DNA of 64,000 nucleotides from Actinomadura coerulea. Lineage in GTDB: Bacteria > Actinomycetota > Actinomycetes > Streptosporangiales > Streptosporangiaceae. The position numbers were made by a program, and so were the translations under genes. Position 1 is the first letter of the stretch, and each line of letters starts with the position of its first letter. Of the stretch, positions 50,161 through 58,741 are shown piece by piece. The stretch is taken from NCBI RefSeq assembly GCF_014208105.1, contig NZ_JACHMQ010000001.1, positions 7,440,001 through 7,504,000 on the forward strand, read 5' to 3'. The notes beneath the pieces are model-generated. The model worked only from the letters and a program-made list of their open reading frames with translations, was not told the DNA's origin and did no database searches.

Positions 50161-51584
50161 AGCGGCGCCTCCGCGGCGGCGCCGGCCGGCGCCGCGACCC
50201 GGGCACGGGCGCGCGGCCGGGCCTCGGCGCGGGCGTCCCGGCTCGCCCGCCACATCAGGCCCACAGCGATCATCACCGTGTACAGCGGTACCTCCACCAT
50301 GTCGTAAGTGATCATGAACAGGCCGCAGGCGATCAGGACGGCGCAGCCCGCCAGCGAGTACGCGCCGCGCTCCCGCCAGTGCCGCAGGAACCGGACGGCG
50401 AAGAACGCGCAGAACGCGATCGTCCCGACGACGCCGTTGGCGAACAGCAGGAGCCACAGGTGGCCCTGGGTGCCGAGGGGCGGCGAGCCGCACGCCTTGC
50501 AGCCGATCTTGTCGCCGCCGGAGACCTGGCCGAGGTCGCCCTGGACGTTGCGGGTGGACCCGAAACCGACCAGCGGGGAGCCGGTCAGGGCGCTGCGGGT
50601 GGTCTCCTCGGCCAGCATCGTGCGGCGGTTGTTGCTGTGCGGGTTGTCGAGGCGGTCCTGGACGAGGCCGGGCAGCGGCGACAGCGCGACGACGATCGCG
50701 CCGGCCGCGGCCATCCCGGCCGTCCAGGCGATCACGCGGGGACCGCCGACCTGGAGCAGCTTGGCGACGCCGAACAGGCCGATCGCGCCGAGCGCCCCCC
50801 ACAGCCCCCGGTTCAGCGAGTACACGACGGGCCACAGCGACGCGGCGAGCACGGCCAGCGCGAACGCGCGGCGCCGCATGTCGGCGCGGACGATCCAGGT
50901 CAGCAGGAAGTACGGGAGGAAGAAGGCGTAGGCGGCGCCCCACGTGTTGGCGTAGGCGAACGGCGCCATGGGCCGCGACTGCTCGAACCCGAGGATCGAC
51001 TCCACTTCGGAGACCCGCGGGTGGACGATGTCGCGGACGAAGGAGTTGGAGGTCAGCCCGTGCGGCAGCACCATCTCCACCGGGGAGGTGAGCTGGATCG
51101 ACGGGAAGAAGGACCCGATCAGCCCGCCGACGGTCGTCACGATGAACATGTAGCCGAGGAGCCGGCCGATCTTGCCCGACGGCAGCTCCCGCTCGCTCAT
51201 GTTGCCGACGTAGAGCAGCACGATGGTGGACGACAGGTACCAGGCGAGCCGGTAGCCGTACACCAGCACCCGGCTGAACCCGCCGCCCGGTTCGGCGAGG
51301 GGCGCGTCGGCCCACAGCACGAGCACGCCCAGCACGACCCAGAGCAGGAAGAACAGCCACGCCCCGAAGCCGCCGGGCGCCACCAGGGTGCCGCGCCGCC
51401 GCCACAGCGTCATCGCCATGGGCACGCTGATGAGGAGCAGCATGATGTTCGCCAGGCCGAGGATCCACCACAGCGGGAAGCCGAGCAGCGCCACGGCGAG
51501 CGGCCAGCCCGGCCGCAGGCGCCAGGGCAGCAGCCGCGGCGTCGCGAGAGGCGTGCTCCCCGCGATCCCTCGCATCCCGGCCAA
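50157..51584 (-). CDS. O-antigen ligase/polymerase family protein (Wzy/WaaL-like)
   Basis: The 475-residue integral membrane protein has about 11-12 helices. A large extracytoplasmic loop (about 295-360) includes NPHSNNRRTMLAEETTRSAL and GSPLVGFGSTR, the region typical of the Wzy_C/O-antigen-ligase family. It would polymerise flipped repeat units or attach chains to an acceptor; sequence alone cannot separate these. TTG 51584, with GGAG 6 bases upstream, is the likely start; ATG 51575 is an alternative. It is the first gene of the eight-gene minus-strand operon. Confidence 0.88.
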   Translation of the reverse strand: MAGMRGIAGSTPLATPRLLPWRLRPGWPLAVALLGFPLWWILGLANIMLLLISVPMAMTLWRRRGTLVAPGGFGAWLFFLLWVVLGVLVLWADAPLAEPGGGFSRVLVYGYRLAWYLSSTIVLLYVGNMSERELPSGKIGRLLGYMFIVTTVGGLIGSFFPSIQLTSPVEMVLPHGLTSNSFVRDIVHPRVSEVESILGFEQSRPMAPFAYANTWGAAYAFFLPYFLLTWIVRADMRRRAFALAVLAASLWPVVYSLNRGLWGALGAIGLFGVAKLLQVGGPRVIAWTAGMAAAGAIVVALSPLPGLVQDRLDNPHSNNRRTMLAEETTRSALTGSPLVGFGSTRNVQGDLGQVSGGDKIGCKACGSPPLGTQGHLWLLLFANGVVGTIAFCAFFAVRFLRHWRERGAYSLAGCAVLIACGLFMITYDMVEVPLYTVMIAVGLMWRASRDARAEARPRARARVAAPAGAAAEAPL

Positions 51585-51700
51585 TCACCGCTCCGTTTCC
51601 GTGGGACGCGCCTGCGGGCGCGCGGACCGCGCCGTCCGGTCCCGGAGGCACGTCGCCCATGGAAGGACGTCCTGTCTCTTACCAGGGGCGACAGCGGACG

Positions 51701-51718
51701 GTGGCCGATTTCGGCCAC
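51701..51718. promoter_or_regulatory. Perfect palindrome in divergent control region
   Basis: GTGGCCGA, TT, TCGGCCAC form a perfect 18-bp palindrome. It lies 117 bp upstream of the polymerase start. It is an operator candidate, or, if transcribed, a hairpin. Confidence 0.5.
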
Positions 51719-51757
51719 GCGATCCGGTCCTCCGGTGAGACCCGGCAAGCGTCCTTT

Positions 51758-51778
51758 CGAGGTGCGCAGCGTACCTCG
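51758..51778. promoter_or_regulatory. Near-perfect 21-bp palindrome sharing CGAGGT half-sites
   Basis: CGAGGTGCGC, A, GCGTACCTCG has nine of ten matching pairs. The outer CGAGGT/ACCTCG halves equal those of the palindrome at 33150-33176 in front of the other exopolysaccharide operon. A common regulator is inferred. Confidence 0.5.
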
Positions 51779-51973
51779 CGAGACGTGATGAGCGTGCCCG
51801 CCGGGGCGCGTCCGGAGGTCCTGCGGCAGGCGGACCGCCGTGCGGGCCGGTGGCCGGAACCGAGATTCAGCGATCAAACGGCGGTACCGATGGCCCGCTG
51901 GCTACGATTGCGCGGCGCTATGTGCCTCTACGGGGAACATGGCGGCTTACTTCTATCTTGCACGGAGGGGTCG

Positions 51974-54814
51974 ATGGGCAGACGCAGGTGGGGGCCTCTG
52001 GCCGTGGGGGCGGCGCTCGCGCTGGGGACGCTGACGGGCAGCCTCGCGGCGAGCGCCCCGGCGAGCGCGGACCAGAGGGGATCCGAGCCCGGGCACGGCA
52101 AGGTCGTCAGCGCCGATCCGGCGAACTACACGCCGAACGTGCTGGACGGCGAGGTCAAGTCGATCATCAAGATCGGCGGCAAGATCTACGTCGGCGGCTC
52201 GTTCACCCAGGTGAAGGAGCCCGGGGCCAACAAGCCGACGCTGGTCCGCAACCGGCTGTTCGCCTTCGACGCCTCCACCGGCGCCATCGACCCGGACTTC
52301 GCGCCCAGCCTCGACAAGGGCGAGGCCAGCGCGCTCCTGCCCGCCCCCGACGGCCAGTCGATCTACGTCGGCGGGAGCTTCGGCCAGATCAACGGCGTCC
52401 GGCACTTCGTGCTCGCCAGGATCAACGCCCAGACCGGCGCCCCGGTCGCCTCGTTCGACCCGCAGCTCGACGCCAAGGTCCGCGACCTGCGGCTGGCGGG
52501 CGGGCGGCTGTACGTCGGCGGCACCTTCGCGACCGTCGGCGGCGCCGCGCGGCCGGCCCTCGCCACCCTCGACCCCCAGACGGGGGCCCGCGACGACTTC
52601 GTGGACCTGAACGTCACCGGAACCCAGACCGGCGACGGCGTCACCCAGCTCTACAAGATGGACGTCAGCCCGGACGGCTCCAAGCTCGTCGGCATCGGCA
52701 ACTTCAGCTCGGTCGCGGGCAGCACCCGGCGCCAGATCGTCATGGTGGACCTCACCGGCCCGTCCGCCCAGCTCGCCAACTGGGACACCACCCGCTACGC
52801 CGACCAGTGCTCGCAGTCGTTCGACACCTACATGCGCGACGTCGAGTTCTCGCCGGACGGCGGGTACTTCGTGGTGACGACCACCGGCGCGTACGGCGGC
52901 TCCGCGAAGCTGTGCGACACCCAGGCCCGCTGGGAGAGCGCCGCCGCCGGCGGCGGCCAGCAGCCGACCTGGGTGAACTACACCGGGGGCGACACCACCT
53001 ACGCCGTGGAGATCACCGACACGGCCGTCTACACCGGCGGCCACTTCCGGTGGGCCAACAACCCGTTCGCGGGCGACAGCCCCGGCCAGGGCGCCGTCGG
53101 CCGCGAGGGCATCGTCGCGCTCGACCCGGTCAGCGGCCTGCCCTTCAGCTGGAACCCCGGCCGCGACAAGGGCGTCGGCGTCTTCGACATGCTGGCCACC
53201 GACGAGGGCCTGTGGATCGGCAGCGACACCGACAACGTCGGCGGCGAGTTCCACCAGAAGCTCGCGCTGTTCCCCGTCGCGGGCGGCGCGGCCGTCCCCG
53301 CCTACAGCACCGGCGAACTGCCCGGGAACGTCTACTCCGGCGGCGGCATCGGCTTCGGTGCCGCCAACTACCTGAGGCACCGCTCGTTCGACGGCACCAC
53401 GGCCGGCGCCGCGGTCGACGACGGCACCGCGGGCGTCGACTGGCGGACCGCGCGCGGCGCCTTCATGGTCAACGGGGAGCTCTTCTACGGCTCGTCGGAC
53501 GGCCTGTTCCGGCGCCGCTCGTTCGACGGCACCGCGCTCGGCACGCCGACCACCATCGACACCGCCGACCAGCTCACCACCATGACGACCTGGCACTCGC
53601 AGGTGCAGAACATCACCGGCATGTTCTTCGCCAAGGGCCGGATCTACTACACGCGCGGGCAGTCCTCGCTCTACTACCGGACGTTCAACCCGGAGAGCAA
53701 CGTCGTCGGCGCGCAGGAGTTCACCGCGGTGGGCAACCTGCCGGGCATGAGCTGGAGCTCGGTCGGCGGCATGTTCGTCAACGGCGCGGACCTCTACTAC
53801 GTCGACAACGGCAACGGCCGGCTCTACCGCGTCGCGTTCTCCGCGGCGGGTGTGCCGTCCGGCTCGTCGACCGAGGTCAGCGCCGCCGACTGGCGCGGCC
53901 GGACGGTCTTCCTGTACGCGGGGACGCCGAACCAGCTGCCGCACGCCGCGTTCACCGGCGACTGCGACGGGCTCAACTGCACCTTCAACGCCGCGGGGTC
54001 CTCCGACCCCGACGGTTCGATCGCCTCCTACGCCTGGGACTTCGGCGACGGCGAGACCGGCACGGGCGCCGCGCCGCAGCACGCGTTCACCGCGGCCGGC
54101 ACCTACACGGTCAAGCTGACGGTCACCGACGACCGCGGCGGCAAGGGCACCAGGTCCCAGGACGTGACGGTCGCCTCGAACCAGGTGAACATCGGCTACC
54201 GCGGCGGGTCGGGCGGCAACGGCAACGTCCAGACCGCCACGGCGCAGGTCCCGCCGGCGGTCCAGCCCGGCGACGGCCTGATCCTGATGCTGACGTTCAA
54301 CAGCAGCGAGGCGACCCTGGCGACCCCGCCGGCCGGCTGGACGCAGGTCGGCACGCAGGCGGCGGGCACCGCGACGTCCGTGGTCTGGAAGCGCGTCGCC
54401 CAGGCCGGTGACGCCGGAACGCAGGTCGGCATCGGGTTCAGCGCCTACACCAAGGCCGACGTCCGGCTGCTCGCCTACGAGGGCACCAACGCGACCGACC
54501 CGGTCGCGGCGGTGGCCAAGAGCAGCGACGCCGCCACCGTCACCGACCACACCAGCCCGTCCGCCCAGGTGGACGCGGCCGGGTCCTGGGCGCTGACGTA
54601 CTGGGCGGACAAGTCGTCCAGCACCACGTCCTGGACGGCCCCGGCCGGAGTGGAGACGCGCGGCACCGGGATCGGCTCGGGCAGCGGCCGCATCACGGCC
54701 CTGGTCGCCGACAGCAACGGCACGGTCGCCACCGGCACCTACGGCGGCAAGACGGCGACGACCGACGCCGCCAGCCGCGCCGCGCTGTGGACCATCATCC
54801 TGGCCCGCAAGTAG
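51974..54814 (+). CDS. Large secreted beta-propeller/PKD protein
   Basis: The 946-residue protein has a signal peptide (APASA-D, about 32). A beta-propeller region (about 45-440) contains IYVGGSFTQV, IYVGGSFGQI, LYVGGTFATV and VYTGGHFRWA blade motifs. A second repeat region follows (about 440-650, RHRSFDGTT / RRRSFDGTA). A PKD domain (about 652-736, SYAWDFGDGETGTG) and a C-terminal domain of about 210 residues complete it. GGAGGGG lies just before ATG 51974. No hydrolase motif is seen; adhesion or glycan binding is likely. Residues about 280-350 closely match the protein at 56548. Confidence 0.85.
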   Translation: MGRRRWGPLAVGAALALGTLTGSLAASAPASADQRGSEPGHGKVVSADPANYTPNVLDGEVKSIIKIGGKIYVGGSFTQVKEPGANKPTLVRNRLFAFDASTGAIDPDFAPSLDKGEASALLPAPDGQSIYVGGSFGQINGVRHFVLARINAQTGAPVASFDPQLDAKVRDLRLAGGRLYVGGTFATVGGAARPALATLDPQTGARDDFVDLNVTGTQTGDGVTQLYKMDVSPDGSKLVGIGNFSSVAGSTRRQIVMVDLTGPSAQLANWDTTRYADQCSQSFDTYMRDVEFSPDGGYFVVTTTGAYGGSAKLCDTQARWESAAAGGGQQPTWVNYTGGDTTYAVEITDTAVYTGGHFRWANNPFAGDSPGQGAVGREGIVALDPVSGLPFSWNPGRDKGVGVFDMLATDEGLWIGSDTDNVGGEFHQKLALFPVAGGAAVPAYSTGELPGNVYSGGGIGFGAANYLRHRSFDGTTAGAAVDDGTAGVDWRTARGAFMVNGELFYGSSDGLFRRRSFDGTALGTPTTIDTADQLTTMTTWHSQVQNITGMFFAKGRIYYTRGQSSLYYRTFNPESNVVGAQEFTAVGNLPGMSWSSVGGMFVNGADLYYVDNGNGRLYRVAFSAAGVPSGSSTEVSAADWRGRTVFLYAGTPNQLPHAAFTGDCDGLNCTFNAAGSSDPDGSIASYAWDFGDGETGTGAAPQHAFTAAGTYTVKLTVTDDRGGKGTRSQDVTVASNQVNIGYRGGSGGNGNVQTATAQVPPAVQPGDGLILMLTFNSSEATLATPPAGWTQVGTQAAGTATSVVWKRVAQAGDAGTQVGIGFSAYTKADVRLLAYEGTNATDPVAAVAKSSDAATVTDHTSPSAQVDAAGSWALTYWADKSSSTTSWTAPAGVETRGTGIGSGSGRITALVADSNGTVATGTYGGKTATTDAASRAALWTIILARK

Positions 54815-54832
54815 GGCGCGTCACCCGCACGC

Positions 54833-54870
54833 GCCGCGCCCCCCGCCGGATCTCCGGCGGGGGGCGCGGC
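54833..54870. terminator. Perfect 18-bp-arm bidirectional terminator
   Basis: GCCGCGCCCCCCGCCGGA (54833-54850), TC, and its exact complement (54853-54870) lie between the convergent PKD and GH26 genes. It is one of the two strongest hairpins in the window. Confidence 0.85.
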
Positions 54871-54891
54871 ATGTCGGGGGCGGAGCGGCCC

Positions 54892-56490
54892 TCAGCAGAA
54901 TTCGCTCCAGGCCCTGCGGCTCTGGGTGTCGAGGAGGCGGAAGTCGCCGGTGCTCCAGTCGAGGTCGAAGTAGGCCACCCACAGGGCGCGGTGCTTGGCG
55001 AGGTAGGCGTTGGTGGCGTTCAGCCAGGCGGCGCGCCTGTCGCCGTTGTCGCCGGCGACGAGGTAGCTGCCGGTCTCGGCGATGCCGAACGGCAGGTCCT
55101 CGCCCGTGCTGACGGCGACGACGCGGTCGTACATGGCGGCCGGGTCGTCGTAGCGGCCCTTCTTCCATCCGAGGTTGTACACGTCCCAGCCGAGGACCTG
55201 GATGACGTCGCGGCCGGGGTAGTAGTCGCGCCAGTCGCGCTTGGACAGCGGGTCGAGGCTCCAGCCCATCAGGACGAGAGTGGCGTGGACGCGGGGGTTG
55301 CCCGCCTTGTCGGCGAGGGACCGCAGCCGGCGCCACGCGGCGCGGTAGTCGGCGGCGGTGAACTCGCCGGAGGCGATGTTGTCCTCGGGCTCGTGGTAGT
55401 AGACCCAGTAGAGGTCGCGGTCGCGGGGCGCGGTGGCGAACCAGCGGGTCATCTCCCGGTCGTACTTGCCGGCGAGGACGTCCTTGGGCGCCAGCTTGAA
55501 CGAGATGATCGGCGGGCGGTTCCCGGTGTCGGGCTTGCCCGGCCACGCCGGCGGGACGCCCTGGTAGAACAGCCGGACGGTCTCCAGGCCGCCGTAGGCG
55601 GCGTCCAGGCGGGTGAGGGCCTTCTGGAAGGTCTCGCCCGGCTTCAGTTCGAGGGACAGGCCGCAGAGCGTCCGCCCGCCCGCGGGGGACGTCCCGGGGG
55701 TCTTCACCGGCTGCGGGGCCTGCCAGGTGGGCTCGGGCCCGGGCGCGGGAAGCGCCGTGCCGGACGTCTCCGGCGACCTGCTCGGCGTCGGCGGGGGCGC
55801 GCCCGGCCGGGTGCGCAGGACCAGGCGCGGGCCCTCGGCGGTCTCCCTCGAACGCAGCGAGACCGCCGTCCGGGAGCCCGGCCCGGTGATGGCGAACGCG
55901 TAGAGGCCGGGGCCGGTCACCACGTCGCCGACGTCGAAGGACACCGTGCCCTCCGGGCCGGTGGGGGCGCTCGCCACGACGGACCCGGCGACGGGGCGGT
56001 TGCCCCAGGAGGTGCCGTTCTCCGTCCACGCGCCGGGGAGCGTGCGCAGCTCGACGCGCCCCGGCCGGTTCTCCATCCGGTCGAACGTCATCTCCACGCG
56101 GGCCCTGGTGACGGCCGGGGTGCCGGGCGGCACCTCGAACGCGACATACGCCTCGGTGTGCCAGCCGGGCCACGCGGAGGCGGTGATCTTCCGCGCGTCC
56201 CCGAACGTCGTGCCGGGCATCTCCCGCACGACGTAGGTGTCGGCCGAGGCGGGGACGACCGTGTTCGCGCCCGCGGCGGCCGTCCGGGCGTTGAGGGTCG
56301 TGCCGGGGCCCGACAGGGCGACCGCGCCCGCGGAGCCGCCCAGGACCAGCAGGGCGCTCGCGGAGGCGACGTAGAAGAACGGGCGGGGGCGGCGCCGCCG
56401 CGGCCCGTCCGGCGGGACGGGCAGCGAGCGGCGCGCGTCGGGCCGGTGGTGGCCGCCGCGGACCACCTCGCGCTGTTCGTGATGGACCAA
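54892..56490 (-). CDS. Membrane-anchored DNRLRE-GH26 glycoside hydrolase
   Basis: The 532-residue protein has a basic N-terminus, one membrane helix (about 38-60) and a DNRLRE carbohydrate-binding-like beta domain (about 80-225; SADTYVVREMPGTTFGDA, GTSWGNRP). A Pro-rich linker and a C-terminal GH26-like TIM barrel (about 275-532) follow. The acid/base is kept in WVYYHEPEDN (Glu367) and the nucleophile in FGIAETGS (Glu472). GH26 enzymes cleave beta-mannans or mixed beta-glucans; here it may trim or release the locus's own polysaccharide (inference). The start appears to be TTG 56490 after a G-rich stretch; GTGs near 56466 are alternatives. Confidence 0.85.
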   Translation of the reverse strand: MVHHEQREVVRGGHHRPDARRSLPVPPDGPRRRRPRPFFYVASASALLVLGGSAGAVALSGPGTTLNARTAAAGANTVVPASADTYVVREMPGTTFGDARKITASAWPGWHTEAYVAFEVPPGTPAVTRARVEMTFDRMENRPGRVELRTLPGAWTENGTSWGNRPVAGSVVASAPTGPEGTVSFDVGDVVTGPGLYAFAITGPGSRTAVSLRSRETAEGPRLVLRTRPGAPPPTPSRSPETSGTALPAPGPEPTWQAPQPVKTPGTSPAGGRTLCGLSLELKPGETFQKALTRLDAAYGGLETVRLFYQGVPPAWPGKPDTGNRPPIISFKLAPKDVLAGKYDREMTRWFATAPRDRDLYWVYYHEPEDNIASGEFTAADYRAAWRRLRSLADKAGNPRVHATLVLMGWSLDPLSKRDWRDYYPGRDVIQVLGWDVYNLGWKKGRYDDPAAMYDRVVAVSTGEDLPFGIAETGSYLVAGDNGDRRAAWLNATNAYLAKHRALWVAYFDLDWSTGDFRLLDTQSRRAWSEFC

Positions 56491-56547
56491 GGCCCCCGCC
56501 CCCTCCGCAGAACGTCCCCCGCCCTTTATCTCATGCGAGCCGCCGGC

Positions 56548-57819
56548 TCATCCCGCGGGGAACATCCCGAGGCGGCCGTGGTACTCGTGCCCGAGCTGGT
56601 CGGTGTCGCTGCCGACGAGCAGCCCCTTCGGGTGGGCGACCAGCGTCTCGACGCCGTGGCCGAGCGTCCGCGTGGGGTTCCACGCCAGCGCCTTGCCGGT
56701 CTTGGGGTCGAGCGCGCCGATGCCGGGCCGCGACACGGCGCCGGGGCCGGCGGAGTCGTGGCCGTAGGGGTTGTTCAGCCAGCGCTGGTGCCCGCCGACG
56801 TAGACCGCGGCGCCGGTCACCGAGGTGGACAGCAGCGTGTCGCCGCCCGTCCAGTTGACCCAGGTCGGCTTCTGCCCCGACCCGGTGGTGGACGACTCCC
56901 AGCGGGCGGCCGAGTCGCACAGCTGGCTCTGCCCGTAGGGGCCGCCCGTGGTGACGACCACGAAGTACTTGCCGTCGGGGGAGAAGTCCATGCCGCGCAT
57001 GTAGGTGTCGAACGCGGCGAGGTTGCAGGGGGTGGAGTAGCGCTCGGTCGACCAGGTCGACAGCTTCGCGGTGCCCTTGCCCAGGTTGATCATCGCGATC
57101 TGCACCCGGCGCTGGCCGTTCACCCGGGTGAACGTCCCGTTGATGACCATGCGGGTGTCGGTGGGGTCGACCGCCATCCGGTAGACCTTGAGGTCGCCCG
57201 ACCGGGGCTCGGTGACGGTGAAGTTGAACGCGTTGTCGGCGACGCCCGTGAGCCTGTCGACCCGCGCGAGGCCGGTGCGCGTCTTGCCGCCCGCCTTGGT
57301 GAACATGCCGCCGATGTAGAGCCGGGCGCCGCGCACCACCATGGTGTAGACCCGGTAGTTCACGTTCGGCTTGAAGCCGGTGTGGACCTTGTTGGTCGAG
57401 ATCTTGAGCGCCGTCACCGTACCGGTCTTGACGCCGTTGACGGTGGTGAACGTCCCGGCCGCGTAGATCCAGTCGCTGGACCCGGGCTGCAGGGCGTGGA
57501 CGGTCCCGTTGACCTTCGGGACGAAGGCCGTGCTGATCTTCCCGGTCCGCATGTCGTAGGCGAACAGGTTGTGCCGCTTGAGCGTCTTCTTGCCGCTGCC
57601 GGCCTCGCGGACCTCCTCGAAGTTCCCGCCGACGACGACCCAGTTCCCGACGGTGGTGATGGCGCGGACGGTGCCGTCCAGCACGTGCGGGGTGATGTTC
57701 ACCGGGTTGGCGGAGACGACCGCCGGCTGGGAGATGTCGGCCGAGGCCGTGCCGGCGGCGGCGGGGACGGCGAGCACCGCGAGCGCGGCGGCCGTGAGGC
57801 GGGCGATGGTGGGGCGCAT
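56548..57819 (-). CDS. Secreted beta-propeller protein
   Basis: The 423-residue protein has a signal peptide (TASA-D, about 27) and one propeller. Blade motifs include WVVVGGNFEEV, IYAAGTFTTV, LYIGGMFTKA and VYVGGHQRWL. It shares FDTYMRGMDFSPDGKYFVV, LCDSAARWES, PTWVNWTGGDT and SDTDQLGHEYH with the larger protein at 51974, so the two are paralogues. It lacks the PKD and C-terminal domains. ATG 57819 gives a standard signal peptide with GGAG 9 bases upstream; ATG 57858 is also in frame. A 106-bp gap separates it from the upstream GT26 gene on the same strand. Confidence 0.85.
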   Translation of the reverse strand: MRPTIARLTAAALAVLAVPAAAGTASADISQPAVVSANPVNITPHVLDGTVRAITTVGNWVVVGGNFEEVREAGSGKKTLKRHNLFAYDMRTGKISTAFVPKVNGTVHALQPGSSDWIYAAGTFTTVNGVKTGTVTALKISTNKVHTGFKPNVNYRVYTMVVRGARLYIGGMFTKAGGKTRTGLARVDRLTGVADNAFNFTVTEPRSGDLKVYRMAVDPTDTRMVINGTFTRVNGQRRVQIAMINLGKGTAKLSTWSTERYSTPCNLAAFDTYMRGMDFSPDGKYFVVVTTGGPYGQSQLCDSAARWESSTTGSGQKPTWVNWTGGDTLLSTSVTGAAVYVGGHQRWLNNPYGHDSAGPGAVSRPGIGALDPKTGKALAWNPTRTLGHGVETLVAHPKGLLVGSDTDQLGHEYHGRLGMFPAG

Positions 57820-57925
57820 GAAGGTGCTCCGGGATGCGGCCGGGGACGCTGATGGCATCTTGTCCTACCACATGGCTAGAGGACGAGTAGGGGTTCCGGG
57901 CAAGTGCGGCATAGGAGGCATCCGC

Positions 57926-58741
57926 TCAGTCGGCGGGGGCCCTGCCGTGCCGCAGGCGATGGTAGAGGACCCGGGCCAGATAGGCGCCGAGTTCGACGGT
58001 GTAGCGCCGCCAGAGGCGGCGGGGTTCGCGCGCCAGGCGGTAGAGGAAGCCCACGCGCAGCTTCAGGACCCAGGCGGGGTAGTAGTCGCGCCGTTCGGCG
58101 AGGTGCTCGAAGTAGGCGCCGCACGTGATGACGACCGGTGCGGTGAGGCGGTCGCGGTACTCGGCGACGAACCGCTGCTGCAGGGGCGTCCCGAGGCCGA
58201 CGTGCAGGATGTCGGGGGCCGCGTCGTTGATCTCGGCGACGAGGCGCTCGGCGGTCTCGGCGGGGATGCGGCCCTGCCCGTCCGCCCAGTGGCCGTGCTG
58301 GGTGCCCGCGACGTCCAGGCCCGGGTACCAGGCGCGGACGTTCGCGGCGGCGGCCTCCGCGACGCCGGGCGCGTTGCCGAACAGGAAGACGCGCCAGCCC
58401 TCCTCGGCGGGCTGGCCGAACAGGTCGTCGGTGAGGTCGTCGTTGGCCATCCGGCCGGGGACGGGGCGCCCGAAGATCTTCGCGGCCAGCACGACGCCCC
58501 AGCCGTCCGGGAGGTTGAGGTCGAAGCCGTTCATCAGGTCGCGCAGCCCCGGATCCTTCTGCGCCCTGAGGACGTAGTCCGGGTTGGCGAAGGTGACCGT
58601 CAGCTTCGACCGCTCCTTGACGGCCTCCGCCACGAAGGAGCGGAACCGCGCGGTGTCCACGCGGCTGACCCGTACGCCGAGGACGTCGACGGTGTCATGC
58701 GGCCATCGTGGGTCCACGTTCGCTCTGCTCTCCTGAGGCAC
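57926..58741 (-). CDS. GT26 glycosyltransferase (WecG/TagA/CpsF family)
   Basis: The 271-residue enzyme has the family motifs TFANPDYVLRAQ, LNLPDGWGVVLAAKIFG, DLTDDLFGQ, FLFGNAPGVAEAA, DILHVGLGTPLQQRF and TCGAYFEHLAERRDYYP. Relatives add N-acetylmannosamine, its acid or another hexose as second sugar onto a lipid-linked primer, at the membrane surface. Here it probably follows the initiating transferase at 33249. GTG 58741 lies inside the 3' end of the permease gene (47-bp overlap); GTG 58717 is an alternative with AGGAG upstream. Confidence 0.92.
   Translation of the reverse strand: MPQESRANVDPRWPHDTVDVLGVRVSRVDTARFRSFVAEAVKERSKLTVTFANPDYVLRAQKDPGLRDLMNGFDLNLPDGWGVVLAAKIFGRPVPGRMANDDLTDDLFGQPAEEGWRVFLFGNAPGVAEAAAANVRAWYPGLDVAGTQHGHWADGQGRIPAETAERLVAEINDAAPDILHVGLGTPLQQRFVAEYRDRLTAPVVITCGAYFEHLAERRDYYPAWVLKLRVGFLYRLAREPRRLWRRYTVELGAYLARVLYHRLRHGRAPAD

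Larger units (their letters stand above)
51585..51973. other. Divergent control region between polymerase operon and PKD protein gene
   Basis: This 389-bp region contains a perfect palindrome at 51701-51718, a near-perfect 21-bp one at 51758-51778, and a TACGAT -10-like box at 51903-51908 about 65 bp before the plus-strand gene. The plus-strand frame is open upstream of 51974 but has no signal-peptide or domain features there. No other gene is seen. Confidence 0.6.

Noticed and set aside
51659..51973. Extended N-terminus for the PKD protein
   Set aside because: The extra 105 residues would precede a normal signal peptide and overlap operator palindromes; GGAGGGG at ATG 51974 fits far better.
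54787..57852. Plus-strand reading frame of about 1,020 codons opposite the GH26 and propeller genes
   Set aside because: It has no ribosome binding site or domain, and the minus strand holds two genes with signal or anchor sequences and family motifs.
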